Source of the DNA: Achatina immaculata
Taxonomy: Eukaryota; Mollusca; Gastropoda; Stylommatophora; Achatinidae
Length of the DNA: 64,000 nucleotides
Direction: 5' to 3'
Assembly: GCA_009760885.1 (NCBI GenBank)
Contig: CM019713.1
Span: 25,854,427 to 25,918,426 of the forward strand
Shown: positions 54,498-64,000 of the stretch, in pieces
How the letters are laid out: each line of letters opens with the position of its first letter
How positions within the stretch are numbered: position 1 is the first letter of the stretch
Translations under genes and position numbers: made by a program
Notes under the pieces: model-generated
Told to the model about the DNA's origin: nothing
Databases searched by the model: none
The model's input: only the letters and a program-made list of their open reading frames with translations

Positions 54498-55529
54498 CTT
54501 TAATGCACTGACAGCCTTGTATATACAACGTGCTGTGGTGTGCCTTTTCATGCAGACAGATGTTGTCCTTTATTTAGAGTTAGCTTCTTGAACACGATTG
54601 TCGGGGCATTCAGTTCACGAATTTCGCCTTGAGAATTTTTAACTCTATCAGCTGCGCCACACCCTCGCTCGGAAGTTGAGTATTTGTAATAAAAAAAGGA
54701 AACTTTACTAGGAACCACCCTACCTCTCGTGCCGAGCCAAACCAATCTCGTATTATAACCAACTCTGTCCAGCGGGATAATGGTTTCAGCCGTTTATGCA
54801 ACTTTAGTTGTAACCCGTCAGATATGACGAGAGAGGAAAAGTAAATGTGATTTTTAAAAATTACTTTAAAATCATCTACATTTTTTAAAGTATAAAGTTT
54901 TATCACATTGTTCGCAAAGATTCCTTCGTCTTCTAATAATTTGCCATAAACAACAAATGAAGTAGAAATATTTCATCGCTACCAGAATAATGACCAAGTG
55001 TCATAACACAAGCCGATAGAAAATAATTTCATAGACAGTGTGTGGTAACACACCAGTTCTGTTAGAGACATATTTTAAGGACGTTGTTGTTGTTGTATGA
55101 ATACTTTTTTTTTCCCTCATTGCTGTGCTGACATCATGCACAAAATATTTTGTAAAATGCTAATAGCTCCAAACATTTAATAATGTACATATAAAGTAGA
55201 GATTTCATTATACTAGACACACATCTGTGACATACATGTAAACGCATAGTTCTTCCTACTGTAAAGCGAAAACGGCTGTATGGCAGAGATTTTTTTTATG
55301 TATATGGGTATATTTGCCGGTAGAGTATATATTTTCCCTCTCTTACATTTGACTTGAAAATGGCTTGTGGTCGCTGAGCAGGGGCTGGCAATTTGAAGTG
55401 TACATGTTGGCAACTGTCCTGCATATTTGCCGGTCTGTGTATGTTGTACATTTGGTAACTGTGAGGTATACATCAGCGACATGCTAAATAAAATATGTTA
55501 CAGTACTCAAACTGCTTTTCCAGTTAAAA
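54498..55529. other. No recognisable gene; possible tRNA-like relic
   Basis: On the minus strand near 54600-54670, GAGGGTGTGGCGCAGCTGAT then AGAGTT resembles a tRNA A box, but the B box is not clear. The stretch CCACCCTACCTC near 54713 is shared with the SINE just upstream. The rest is AT-rich. Confidence 0.4.
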
Positions 55530-56052
55530 AAAAAATATGTTAGACTGGAGAGAGACATTAACGCTGCAGAAATGCGGTTCTTGGAAAATGAGGTGATATG
55601 ACATGGAGAATGACAAGAACAAATGCACAAGTTTTATAGCAGCTCCAGTGCAGTGTGAACTTCTCAAAGAAATAAGGATGAAGAAAACAAAATACTTTGG
55701 CCATATCAAACAACACAAGGGTACACTGAAGACCATACTAGAAGGAAAGGTGAAAGGAAAAAGAGCAAGAGGTAAGTAGAGATGTAGATGGGGAGATAAC
55801 GTACGAGAATGGACAAGATGGGGAGATAACATACGAGAATGGACAAGATGGGGAGATAACATACGAATATGGACAAGGTGGGGAGATAACATACGAGAAT
55901 GGACAAGATGGGGAGATAACATACGAGAATGGACAAGATGGGGAGATAACATACGAGAATGGACAGGATACAGCCTGGCTGAGTACGCGAGGGAGCGAGG
56001 GAACTGGAGATTGATTGCCGCCAACCTTCGTTCTGAAGAAGGCACATGCTGA
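55530..56052 (+). pseudogene. LINE ORF C-terminus with internal tandem expansion
   Basis: The + strand encodes RLERDINAAEMRFLENEV, broken by a stop, then frameshifted KTKYFGHIKQHKGTLKTILE, GKVKGKRARG, and WGDNVREWTR. The decapeptide then repeats in frame. The end reads YSLAEYARERGNWRLIAANL, SEEGTC and a stop at 56050-56052. The order FGHxxRH, LxTxLEGxxxGKRxRGRxRxxWxDxVxEW is the usual LINE C-terminal zone. The RT is absent (5' truncation). Confidence 0.78.
55787..55975. repeat. 30-bp tandem repeat inside a LINE ORF, 6 units
   Basis: The unit is ATGGGGAGATAACATACGAG plus AATGGACAAG. One unit reads CGAATATGGACAAGG. The 10-codon period keeps the LINE frame (WGDNIREWTR). Confidence 0.92.
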
Positions 56053-56789
56053 TGATCATGAGACTGAAGACCGAAACTGTTTCCTAAAGCATGCTATGAT
56101 CCATATTACGTCCCCGAGTGATAGATTAACCTTTCTTTCAATTTGTCCGTTATAGAGATTAAAACTTTTCATTCATACGAAAGAAATCTGCGCGTCTTAC
56201 TTCCATGCAGGAAATATGCTTTAATTAACATTCAAAAGCACTTTGTGGCACAGTGTCTTCTCCATCGAAATGAGTCAGTCACGTGATCCACAAGCCATTG
56301 TGGCAGTGAATTCGATGCGCCAGATTTTTCTAATGGGAAATGAAGTTTGTATGTGTGTATACATATATACACATATTACACACACACACACACATATATA
56401 TATGCACACATGGTGTGTGGTGGTAAAAAGCTGTGACCTGTACTTGAACCTCTGTGTGTGCTTTATTCACATTATAGTGATTCATGTACTTTTTGTTTTT
56501 TTTTGGGGGGGGGGGGTTTGAAGTAAAGATAGTTGTAAAGCTATGATACGTCAGGATGATAGCTCGATGGATAGATAGACAAATAGATTATGAGTAACCC
56601 TAACAACTGGAAGAATGCCAGATATCACCATAAGTTTTTCATGTTCTAACATGCTTGGTCAAAAGATGTGGATATAGTTATCTCGTGTGTGGATAGTTCC
56701 TTAAATAAGTCGATAAAAGGGGTTTCATTTGCTACATTAAAAAAGAAAGCAGATAGAAAAGACTCCGCTGGTTTGATTTCTGAAGTGTA
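56053..56789. other. No recognisable gene; simple repeats
   Basis: CA and TA tracts near 56357-56405 and a T-run followed by a G-run near 56490-56517. Nothing else identified. Confidence 0.5.
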
Positions 56790-56823
56790 GGCAAAACTGT
56801 AGGCAAGGACAATTGTAGGATAT

Positions 56824-59800
56824 TTGAACATCTTGTACCGAGTCCTGCTAGCCCAACTGAAAAGACAACCAATAAACATAAATATTATACAAGTGTACGC
56901 TCCAACATCTGAAAGTTCTGAAGAAGATGTACAGCTATTTTATAATGACATAGAGACAGCACTAAAACACACAAAGTCACATGAAGTTACCATAGTCATG
57001 GGAGATTTTAATGCCAAAGTTGGTAAAGGAAGAACTTCAGACATCGTAGGTGACTATGTACTGGGGGAGAGGAATGACAGAGGTTGTAAATTAATTGAAT
57101 GGGCAAGAATACACAGCATGGTTGTAGGAAATATCTGGTTTGAACAACATCACCGAAGACTGGCAACGTGGTGCAGCCCAGACAAAAAGACTTTTAACCA
57201 GATAGACTACATATTAATCAACAAACGATTCCGCAATGCATTACTGACAACAAAAACCATGCCAGGAGCTGACTGCAATAGTGACCATGACCCATTCTGT
57301 GGAAAAATTAGAATAAAGCTAAAGAAAGCAAGCAGAAAAGTGAGAAACATCAAACTGAATACAGAACTCCTTAAAAATGACCAAGAACTGCGAGAACAAT
57401 ACAGAGTTATTATAACAAATAGATACAATGCAGTAGCAAAGATAAATAGTATAGATGAACAATGGGAAATGTTAAGAGATTCTATCCACCAAACTGTTAA
57501 GGAGATAATACCACTGAAAAAAGAAGCCTCTAAAAATAAATGGATGACAGACGACATCTTAGGAGGAGGAGGAGTAAAAATAACGAGGAAAAATATAGCA
57601 AGATAAATAAAGAAATAAGACGCAAATGCAGAGAAGCAAAAGAAGTGTGGTTAAATGAACAGTGCAGACAAATAAAGGATTCCCATAATAAAGACAGCAA
57701 AAGCATGCACAAACGAATTGGTGAACTCACTGGCAGGGAGACGTCTTCTTCTTCGTTCGCTTCCGTGATCCTACTGAATTTACTCCTGTGGTCCTCGATA
57801 GGTCCCTTGATCCTCCTGTGGTTCCCGAGAGGACGCCACGAGATCCCCGAGAGGACCACGAGAGATTCAGAGTATCGCGGGGCGTGGACCTGTATTCTTG
57901 GTGGGTCGCAGAAACGGGATTGCGTGACACCGTGGTTTTCGTTGCACCAGTTTAATCTAAAATTGGACTTTCTCACCGGAAAACTTCGACGTGTTTTGGG
58001 ATATCTGTGTATGCCCGCCGGGTGAGAGGTGGTTGCTCATCCAGTCCAGCGTTAGGCTTTCTCACTGGAAAACCTTAGCGTGATTAGGACATGCATACAT
58101 CTCCGTCGGGTGAGAGGTGGTTGCCTATCTAGACTGCACTGGTCCATTGTCTTCGACTTCAGCATTTTGTGGTCGTGGCCGCTACCCTTCCTGGTTGTGA
58201 CCAGGATGGAGCTTTTGTCCAGGAGGACGAGTCCTCGCCACTAGTACAACCCCTGGGTTGAGCCGGTTTAGGCATATTATCCCAGTATGGGCGTATTCAA
58301 GACATGACCAACCTCTAGAGCGGGGATACCGTGACATGTCTAGCCATCAAGTTTCACCCCTGGTGTGTGCCGGTTTAGGCATATTTCACCAGTATGGGTG
58401 TATATCAGACATGGCCGGCCTCTAGAGCAGAGGTGCCGTGGTATGAGTAGCTCTCCCCGCGAGACTACTGGACATACCGATTAAACTTCACTTTATCCTT
58501 TCCATCATCTTTTCACAGTGGCGCCTCCCTGCAACCCTAATCGCATTTTCGCATTTTCTTCATTGGCCGGGAGGAGTTTCACTCCATGCGCGGCAGCCGA
58601 AGGATCTCGCCAGCAGTGTACAGGCGAGAAGACAAAATATACCACAGGATGCCTGAAATCAAAAGAAGGTAAAATGTTAATGGGAAAAGATGATATTGTG
58701 GACAGGTGGACAGAGTACATCGGTGAGAAAGACCATAATTAACACCAGATTCTAGAAACTGTGATGGACCACCAATACTTGAAGATGAAATCATAGATGC
58801 CATCAAACACATGAAGATAGGAAAAGCGACTGGGCCTGATAATATAACAATAGAGGAAATAGAGGCGCTAGAGGAGATAGGAATAAAAATAATAACCAAG
58901 TTACTGAATGACATTTACAACAGTGGTTATATGCCAAGTGACCTACTTAAATCTTTTATAGCACTACCAAAGAAACCAGGTGCAAAGGAATGTGATGACC
59001 ACCAGACTATCAGCCTCTCATGTCACATAACAAAGCTACTTCTGAGAATCATTATGAGAAGAACAAAGAAGAAGATAAAAATGAAAATAGCAGATGAACA
59101 GTTTGGATTTGTTGAAGGAATGGGAACACACAATGCCATTTATGCTTTACGAACACTAACAGAAAGAGCTTTAGAAGTACAGAAAGATCTCTACTTATGC
59201 TTCATTGATTACACCAAGGCATTCGACAAGGTGAAACATAATGAAATTATTAAAATGATTCAAAACATCAGTATAGACGGCAAAGACCTAATGATTGTAA
59301 AACATGTATACTGGCAGCAAGAAGCAGCAATTCGAGTTGAAAATAGAACTGGAAAATATCAACCTATAAACAAGGGATGCGACAAGGATGTGTACTATCT
59401 CCAGACCTTTTTTCTCTGTACAGCCAGAATATTCTAAGAACAATCATCACAGAACCAGGCATAAAAATTGGAGGATACAATATTAACAACCTTCGGTATG
59501 CTGACGACACAGTACTGATAGCTGAGAACCAACAAGACCTGCAAAATCTCTTGGATAAAATCGCTAAAGGAAGTGAACAGAAAGGCCATAATTTGAACAT
59601 CAAAAAGACAGAGACTATGGTTATATCTAAGAAACAGAATCCACCAAAAATGCAGTATAAAATTAAATGAAACTGTTCTAAAGCAGGTGCAGAAATTCAG
59701 ATACCTTGGAACTTCAGATAGTAATACAGAACAGAAATTAGGAACAGAATAGGCCAAGCAAAGACTGCATTTCAGAGAATGAGAAACATATTAAACAGCT

Positions 59801-60240
59801 CATCCTTATCAATGAATGTTAGAAAACGAGTCCTAAAATGATATATTGAACCTATCTTGCTATATGGAAGTGAATCATGGACAATAGGGTCTATAGAAAA
59901 GTCATTGGAAGCAGCAGAAATGTGGTTTATTAGAAGAATGTTGCGAATTCCCTGGACAGCAAAAATAACTAATGAAGAACGTTTGAGAAGAGCTGGAGAG
60001 ACAAAAAATCTTGTCGAAAAAATAAGAGAGAGGCAATGTACTTTCATAGGACATGCAATGAGAAGAGGGGGCATAGAAAATATTATAACAACAGGAAAAA
60101 TAAAAGGATGAAGATCAAGAGGAAGACCAAGAGAAATGATACTGGACAGTCGGACGGGATGGTGTGAGAGATCACCAACTGAGCTGATGGCCGGCTTGCA
60201 TGAAGGATCGTGTACTCTGGAGAAGCATAATAGCCAACGT
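56824..60240 (+). pseudogene. LINE-B endonuclease-RT ORF, broken
   Basis: 56824-57606 encodes INIIQVYAPTSESSEEDVQL, VTIVMGDFNAKVGKG, WCSPDKKTFNQIDYILI and NSDHDPFCGKIRIKLK, the end of the endonuclease domain. The RT resumes after the insertion at 58811: KATGPDNITIEEIEAL, LPKKPGAKECDDHQTISLS, EQFGFVEGMGTHNAIYALR, CFIDYTKAFDKVKH. A frameshift near 59375 leads to MRQGCVLSPDLFSLYSQNIL and RYADDTVLIAENQQDL (catalytic YADD), then ETMVISKK. After more breaks, EPILLYGSESWTIG, WFIRRMLRIPWTAK and CTFIGHAMRRGG follow. At least three frame breaks and the insertion make it dead. The clade is uncertain; the motif set recurs in many animal genomes. Confidence 0.88.
57745..58619 (-). mobile_element. Composite (GAA)n-tailed retroposon, 5'-truncated copy
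   Basis: CTTCTTCTTCGTTCGCTTCC at the left (tail), then the 90-bp units, the single-copy block, two 105-bp units and one 135-bp unit. It stops at CCAGCAGTG, where the two full-length copies continue. It breaks the LINE-B ORF. No convincing target duplication was seen, only a weak likeness of GGCAGGGAGAC and AGGCGAGAAGAC. Confidence 0.8.
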
Positions 60241-60275
60241 TAGTCGGCACGGCACATGATGATGATGATGAAGAT

Positions 60276-60744
60276 CATGATGATGAGCATCATGATGATG
60301 ATGAGGTAAAACTGATCTTTTATTTCAGATTAATATTGTTACAGACAAAGTGAGTTTGGCTTGTACTAACCTGGATCTTGCTTGTGTCAGGAAGTTACAC
60401 TAACAATTATGTTTATTCTAGTCTCAGGGGAGACTTCTTGGGGAGAGGATGATAGAGATGGGAACTGTCATAGATGATTGTTAGGAGATAGCGCAGTCAC
60501 AGATGCTAGTTAGAGAAATGGACAGTCAAAGATGTAAGCGAGATGGGCACAATCAGGGACGATAGCTAATCAAATCACCACCATAATAAATGATAAAAGT
60601 GATGACACAAGCATCCATGCTGGGCAGACAGTAACTAGCACACTAACATTTCGCTCACGGTCCGTGTTTATGCATGGGTTGTGTGAAGTTCCCCGTTAGT
60701 TTATTCAGTTTTTAGTGTTCTTGAAAATAGCGAGCGTGTACACA
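60276..60744. other. No recognisable gene
   Basis: TGATGA-rich start, a continuation of the LINE-B tail, then unremarkable sequence. AGATGG and GATAGC-type short repetitions occur near 60440-60570. Confidence 0.45.
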
Positions 60745-61150
60745 CTGAATTGTCCATGACTCACTTCTAGTGAATAGATCTACGGAAAGATCACGAGAGG
60801 CAACAGGGATGTGGTTTCTTAGAAGAATGCTCAAGGTATCGTGGACATCTAAGGTGGCAAACAGGGCTTGTCTGACAAAAGCAGATGAAGAAAGGAACCA
60901 AAATAAATTCATGAGAAAACGGCAGTCACCATTCAGTGGACTTATAACGAGAAGGGAAGGGCTAGAAAACAACTTAACAACACGAAAGATAAAAGAGGCA
61001 AGGTAAGACCAGGAAGGAAAATCTTGAGCGGTCTAACGTGGTGACGCAGTGAAAGGTCACCAGCTGAGCTGATGGAAAACACGGGTCCAGATCCACGGAC
61101 AGGCATGGCCGCCAGCGTCGACGGGCACGGCACTTGATGATGATGATGAT
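60745..61150 (+). pseudogene. LINE-B relative, 3' fragment with (TGA)n tail
   Basis: The + strand encodes REATGMWFLRRMLKVSWTSK, then FMRKRQSPFSGLITRREGLE and NNLTTRKIKEAR, the same order as LINE-B at 59900-60110. The 3' end reads CAGCTGAGCTGATGG, CACGGCACTTGATGATGATG. The last 90 bases differ clearly from LINE-B except at both edges. Confidence 0.75.
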
Positions 61151-62395
61151 ACAGTGAGTTGTAGGACCAAAGAAGGTAGAATTCGCCATCAAACACCATG
61201 CAGGTAGATGTCACGGTTGCACTCCTCCACAGATCTCAATCTTCGCTATTTTCTCCGCTCATTTTGCATATCATTGCATTAGACTGCCCATGACCCTCTC
61301 TCCTATCTTCCCATTTATCATTCTTGGTAAGATTCACTTTGATAAATTATATACAAAGAGCTTTAGATGTGAGAAAAATTGTAGGAGAATGACTGAGAAT
61401 GGAACTCCAGAGCTACATTATGACCAACAACGGTCTAAGCCATTCGGCCACATATCGTCATCAGCCCTGCCTACTTTGGTCTCACGCTTCTGTTATGTTG
61501 AATGCTGGTAAAACGTACATTTGCCATTTCCATCTCAGAAATATTCGAAAAACAGTTTATGTGCCATTTTATCTAGCTCCGTCAGATTGACACAGAACTA
61601 AGGACGTAAAGCAGTATTACTGCACTCGGCACTGCTTAAACCGCAACACAGCACTGTGTATTGTTACAGTTTCTCTTACATGAGCACTAGGCTCAGAGAC
61701 AACCAACATATGTTACAATGATATTCTCTCTGTAACGGGACGACCCAGGTAACACTGACTCCACTACTCATCCATACACTACATTGACCAGTTACAAGTA
61801 ATTCACTATCTCAACACCATTGATGACACATATATGAATCCAAGAAATGACAGGATTCAGCAAACACAATGTAAATGTTTAATGATGAGATCCCATTTGT
61901 AGGATGAATGTTGTAACGATGTAGAGTGTAAAACTTGATGGATACAATTACAAATGATCATCCAAAAGAAACATTAAGTCCGGGCGACTAACATCGCCAT
62001 AGGACCAGGTCAGACATTCAACATTTGTCCAAAAAACGTGGACAAATCGACACACAAATCTACATGGCTATTACAACAATTTGTCTTAAGAAAAACAATC
62101 CATCACTACAACAGTTTAACTACCGAATCTCTATCCCATCCTAGAATCAAACACACAACCTCTCGCTACAACATTCTGACCAAAAACTAACTTTCTCAGC
62201 CCATGCACACCTCCCGCTAAAACTAAACCACGTGACTTAGAATTTTCTCGAACCACGTGCTTGGCATACAGTGATGAGTTGTGGTTTACCACAGGGTTAT
62301 ACACAATACACTCTGTACAGAATGATATTCTGTTACAGACGTCATGATTAACTGTTGCTGTGGCACAGATTATGTTTCGTTTACAAATAATCCAG
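61151..62395. other. No recognisable gene
   Basis: AT-rich with short open frames. Nothing supported. Confidence 0.45.
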
Positions 62396-62860
62396 ACTGC
62401 ATGTTTACAGCCAGATTGTTAGCAAGCATACCAGAGAATTCAAACTACATGTTTACAGTCAGATTGTTAACAAGCATACCGGAGAATCCAGACTACATGT
62501 TTACTGCCAGATTGTTAACAAGCATACCAGAGAATCCAGACTACATATTTACTGCCAGATTGTTAACAAACCAGCCAAAGAATCCATACTACATGTTTAC
62601 AAACATATTGTTAACAAGCCAACCAGAGAATCCAAACTACATGTTTACAGCCAGATTGTTAACAAACCAGCCAAAGAATCCATGCTACATGTTTACATCC
62701 ATATTGTTAACAAACCAGCCAAAGAATCCAAACTACATATTTACAGCCAGATTGTTAACAAACCAGTCAAAGAATCCAAACTACGTGTTTAAGCCAGATA
62801 ATTAACAAACCAGCCAAAAAAAAAAAAAATCCAAACTACATTTTTACAGCCATATTGCTA
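62396..62860. repeat. 48-bp minisatellite, about 9-10 units
   Basis: The unit is CATGTTTACAGCCAGATTGT, TAACAAACCAGCCAAAGAAT, CCAAACTA. Early units read AGCATACCAGAGAATCC in place of the CCAGCCAAAG part. A 153-codon + strand frame (MFTARLLT repeats) follows from the 48-bp period. Confidence 0.92.
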
Positions 62861-64000
62861 ACAGGCAAACCAGAAGCAGATTTGAAAGCAGGACTTGTAT
62901 TTTTGGTAAACTTAACAAGGAAGATATGACTGTGAATTTAATATATAAAAAAATACTGTAGTAATAATAAGTTTGGGACGATGGGAGCCTGTTTCTAAAT
63001 GTGACCCCTATTACTTCTTGAGCTCTATTATCCGTTTAGCTCTACGCTTCAGGTATATTTGAATGTCCTATCTGATCTGGCTTTGTGTGCTGAAGGGCAG
63101 GTCTAGGGTACTCGTTGATGACTCCGTGGTTAGCAGCTTTGCGCAGCGTACTGGATGTAAGTCAACACTCTCTGTGTACTGCAGATTTTATCTTTAGTTT
63201 TGTGGACGGGCGGCTGGATAGATGGAGGCGGGGAGAGAACGTTTTTATTTCTGAAAATTGGGAAGAGGGGAGAGAAAGCGAAGAAATTATTTAACTTGGC
63301 AATGTGGAACTGAGTTGCACGTGATGCCAACTGGCAGCAGTGTAATCCAGTTTGCCAAGCCGTGTAACATTGCCGGGGAGGTTGAACGGAAGAAACGTTA
63401 CGGTGAAGGTATGCTGTTTGATTGACTTTCGGTAGATAGTGTTATATGCCATCCTATGTCTTCTGATCTCCAGGCAAAGCTTCACACCTGTTGCTGGCGT
63501 AGATTACCTGATATTACATCGCGCAAGCTTGCGACAGCTGTGCTAGTAGATAGTCTCCATTTTCTGGTGTAGTTTTCCCTCCACCGCGTGTCGGGTATCT
63601 GTTTTTTTACGACTGATGGGATAGGAAGGAGACGACACTGGTAATGGAGATCCTTGTGGCTGCATGCTAAGAGCTTAGGGCAACTGATGTCTCCTAGTTG
63701 GAGAACTAGGCAATCTTTTGTTATTTGTTGAGTTTTGGAATATAGGCGGTCTTGAAGTTGTAAGGAGTCTTGGAAACTGTTTTATTCGTAGGTTCATCTA
63801 GTCTGGGATAGTTGGGTTGGAAATATTCAGCCATGTTTTCTCATTATGACAGCGTCTGCAGTTTGAGCAGTTGTTATTCTTGATTTTGTTCAAGTGCTTG
63901 TTCAAGGTGGCATGGTTTGTTCAGAGCCTGAAACTGTTGATTTGATTTTATCTGTTTAAATTATTTGATTCACCAGGCGGCTGCGGTTTGTTCATGTATT
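62861..64000. other. No recognisable gene
   Basis: Sequence to the window end without a recognisable element. Short minus-strand frames at 63130-63485 have no support. Confidence 0.45.

Larger units (their letters stand above)
56790..60275 (+). mobile_element. LINE-B copy with (TGA)n tail, interrupted by a retroposon
   Basis: Starts near 56790 inside the endonuclease domain (5'-truncated) and ends with AAGCATAATAGCCAACG, GTCGGCACGGCAC and (TGA)n at about 60245-60275. The (GAA)n composite retroposon splits it at 57745-58619. Without that insert about 2.6 kb remain. Three short copies of its last 100 bases or so lie elsewhere in the window (14637, 37711, 46232). Confidence 0.85.

Noticed and set aside
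54600..54790. Second tRNA-derived SINE on the minus strand
   Set aside because: An A-box-like run is present, but no B box at the right spacing and no second copy.

Overview
The window is eukaryotic, almost certainly animal, DNA. It shows GT-AG introns, non-LTR retrotransposons, Penelope-like elements, Tc1, mariner and hAT transposons, tRNA-derived SINEs and very many minisatellites. There are no operons or compact gene arrays. A lophotrochozoan, perhaps a mollusc, would fit the repeat mix, but that is an inference and nothing here proves the clade. Only one host gene is supported: its last two coding exons lie at 840-905 and 2079-2248 on the + strand and encode a lysine-rich C-terminus. One or two weak, ATG-less reading frames (19171-19476, 38733-38900) might be further exons or relics. 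The rest is intron or intergenic sequence.

Layout. 0-3.3 kb: the host-gene end, with LINE and SINE insertions in its introns. 3.3-13.5 kb: a dense nest of transposable elements. A LINE (called LINE-C here) was split by a Tc1 element. That Tc1 later took in two copies of a composite retroposon and a Penelope-like element. 14.6-20.4 kb: a LINE tail, a 1.3-kb minisatellite and a 36-bp minisatellite. 21-25 kb: a 4-kb hAT element with a perfect 8-bp target duplication, itself carrying the composite retroposon. 25.4-27.4 kb: CT and AT tracts and two related minisatellites. 28-29 kb: an internally deleted LINE (LINE-D). 31-32.5 kb: a mariner element inside a minisatellite, again carrying the composite retroposon. 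33-45.2 kb: at least nine minisatellites separated by featureless DNA. 49.5-50.9 kb: a 39-bp satellite of about 35 units. 51-54.2 kb: a full-length RTE-type LINE with an intact 992-codon ORF and a 13-bp target duplication. 54.2-61.2 kb: a tRNA-Thr-like SINE, a LINE C-terminus containing an in-frame 30-bp tandem expansion, and a broken LINE-B carrying a fifth composite retroposon. 62.4-62.9 kb: a 48-bp array.

Main points. (1) A retroposon of about 1.5 kb with a (GAA)n tail and an internally duplicated modular body is present in five copies, all five inside other transposable elements. Four have recognisable target duplications. I do not recognise it. (2) Minisatellites here can be seen arising inside transposable elements and dispersed repeats. 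The 34-bp array at 36.4-37.3 kb is an expansion of a segment that exists about once in a related repeat copy at 12.8 kb. A 30-bp unit was expanded in frame inside a LINE ORF at 55.8 kb. (3) The RTE element looks intact and may be young. (4) Each LINE or SINE family ends in its own microsatellite tail: GA, TGA, AATG, GAA, TTA or AAGAT. Family names such as LINE-B, LINE-C and LINE-D are labels for this window only. Clade names are judged from motifs and were not confirmed by a search.
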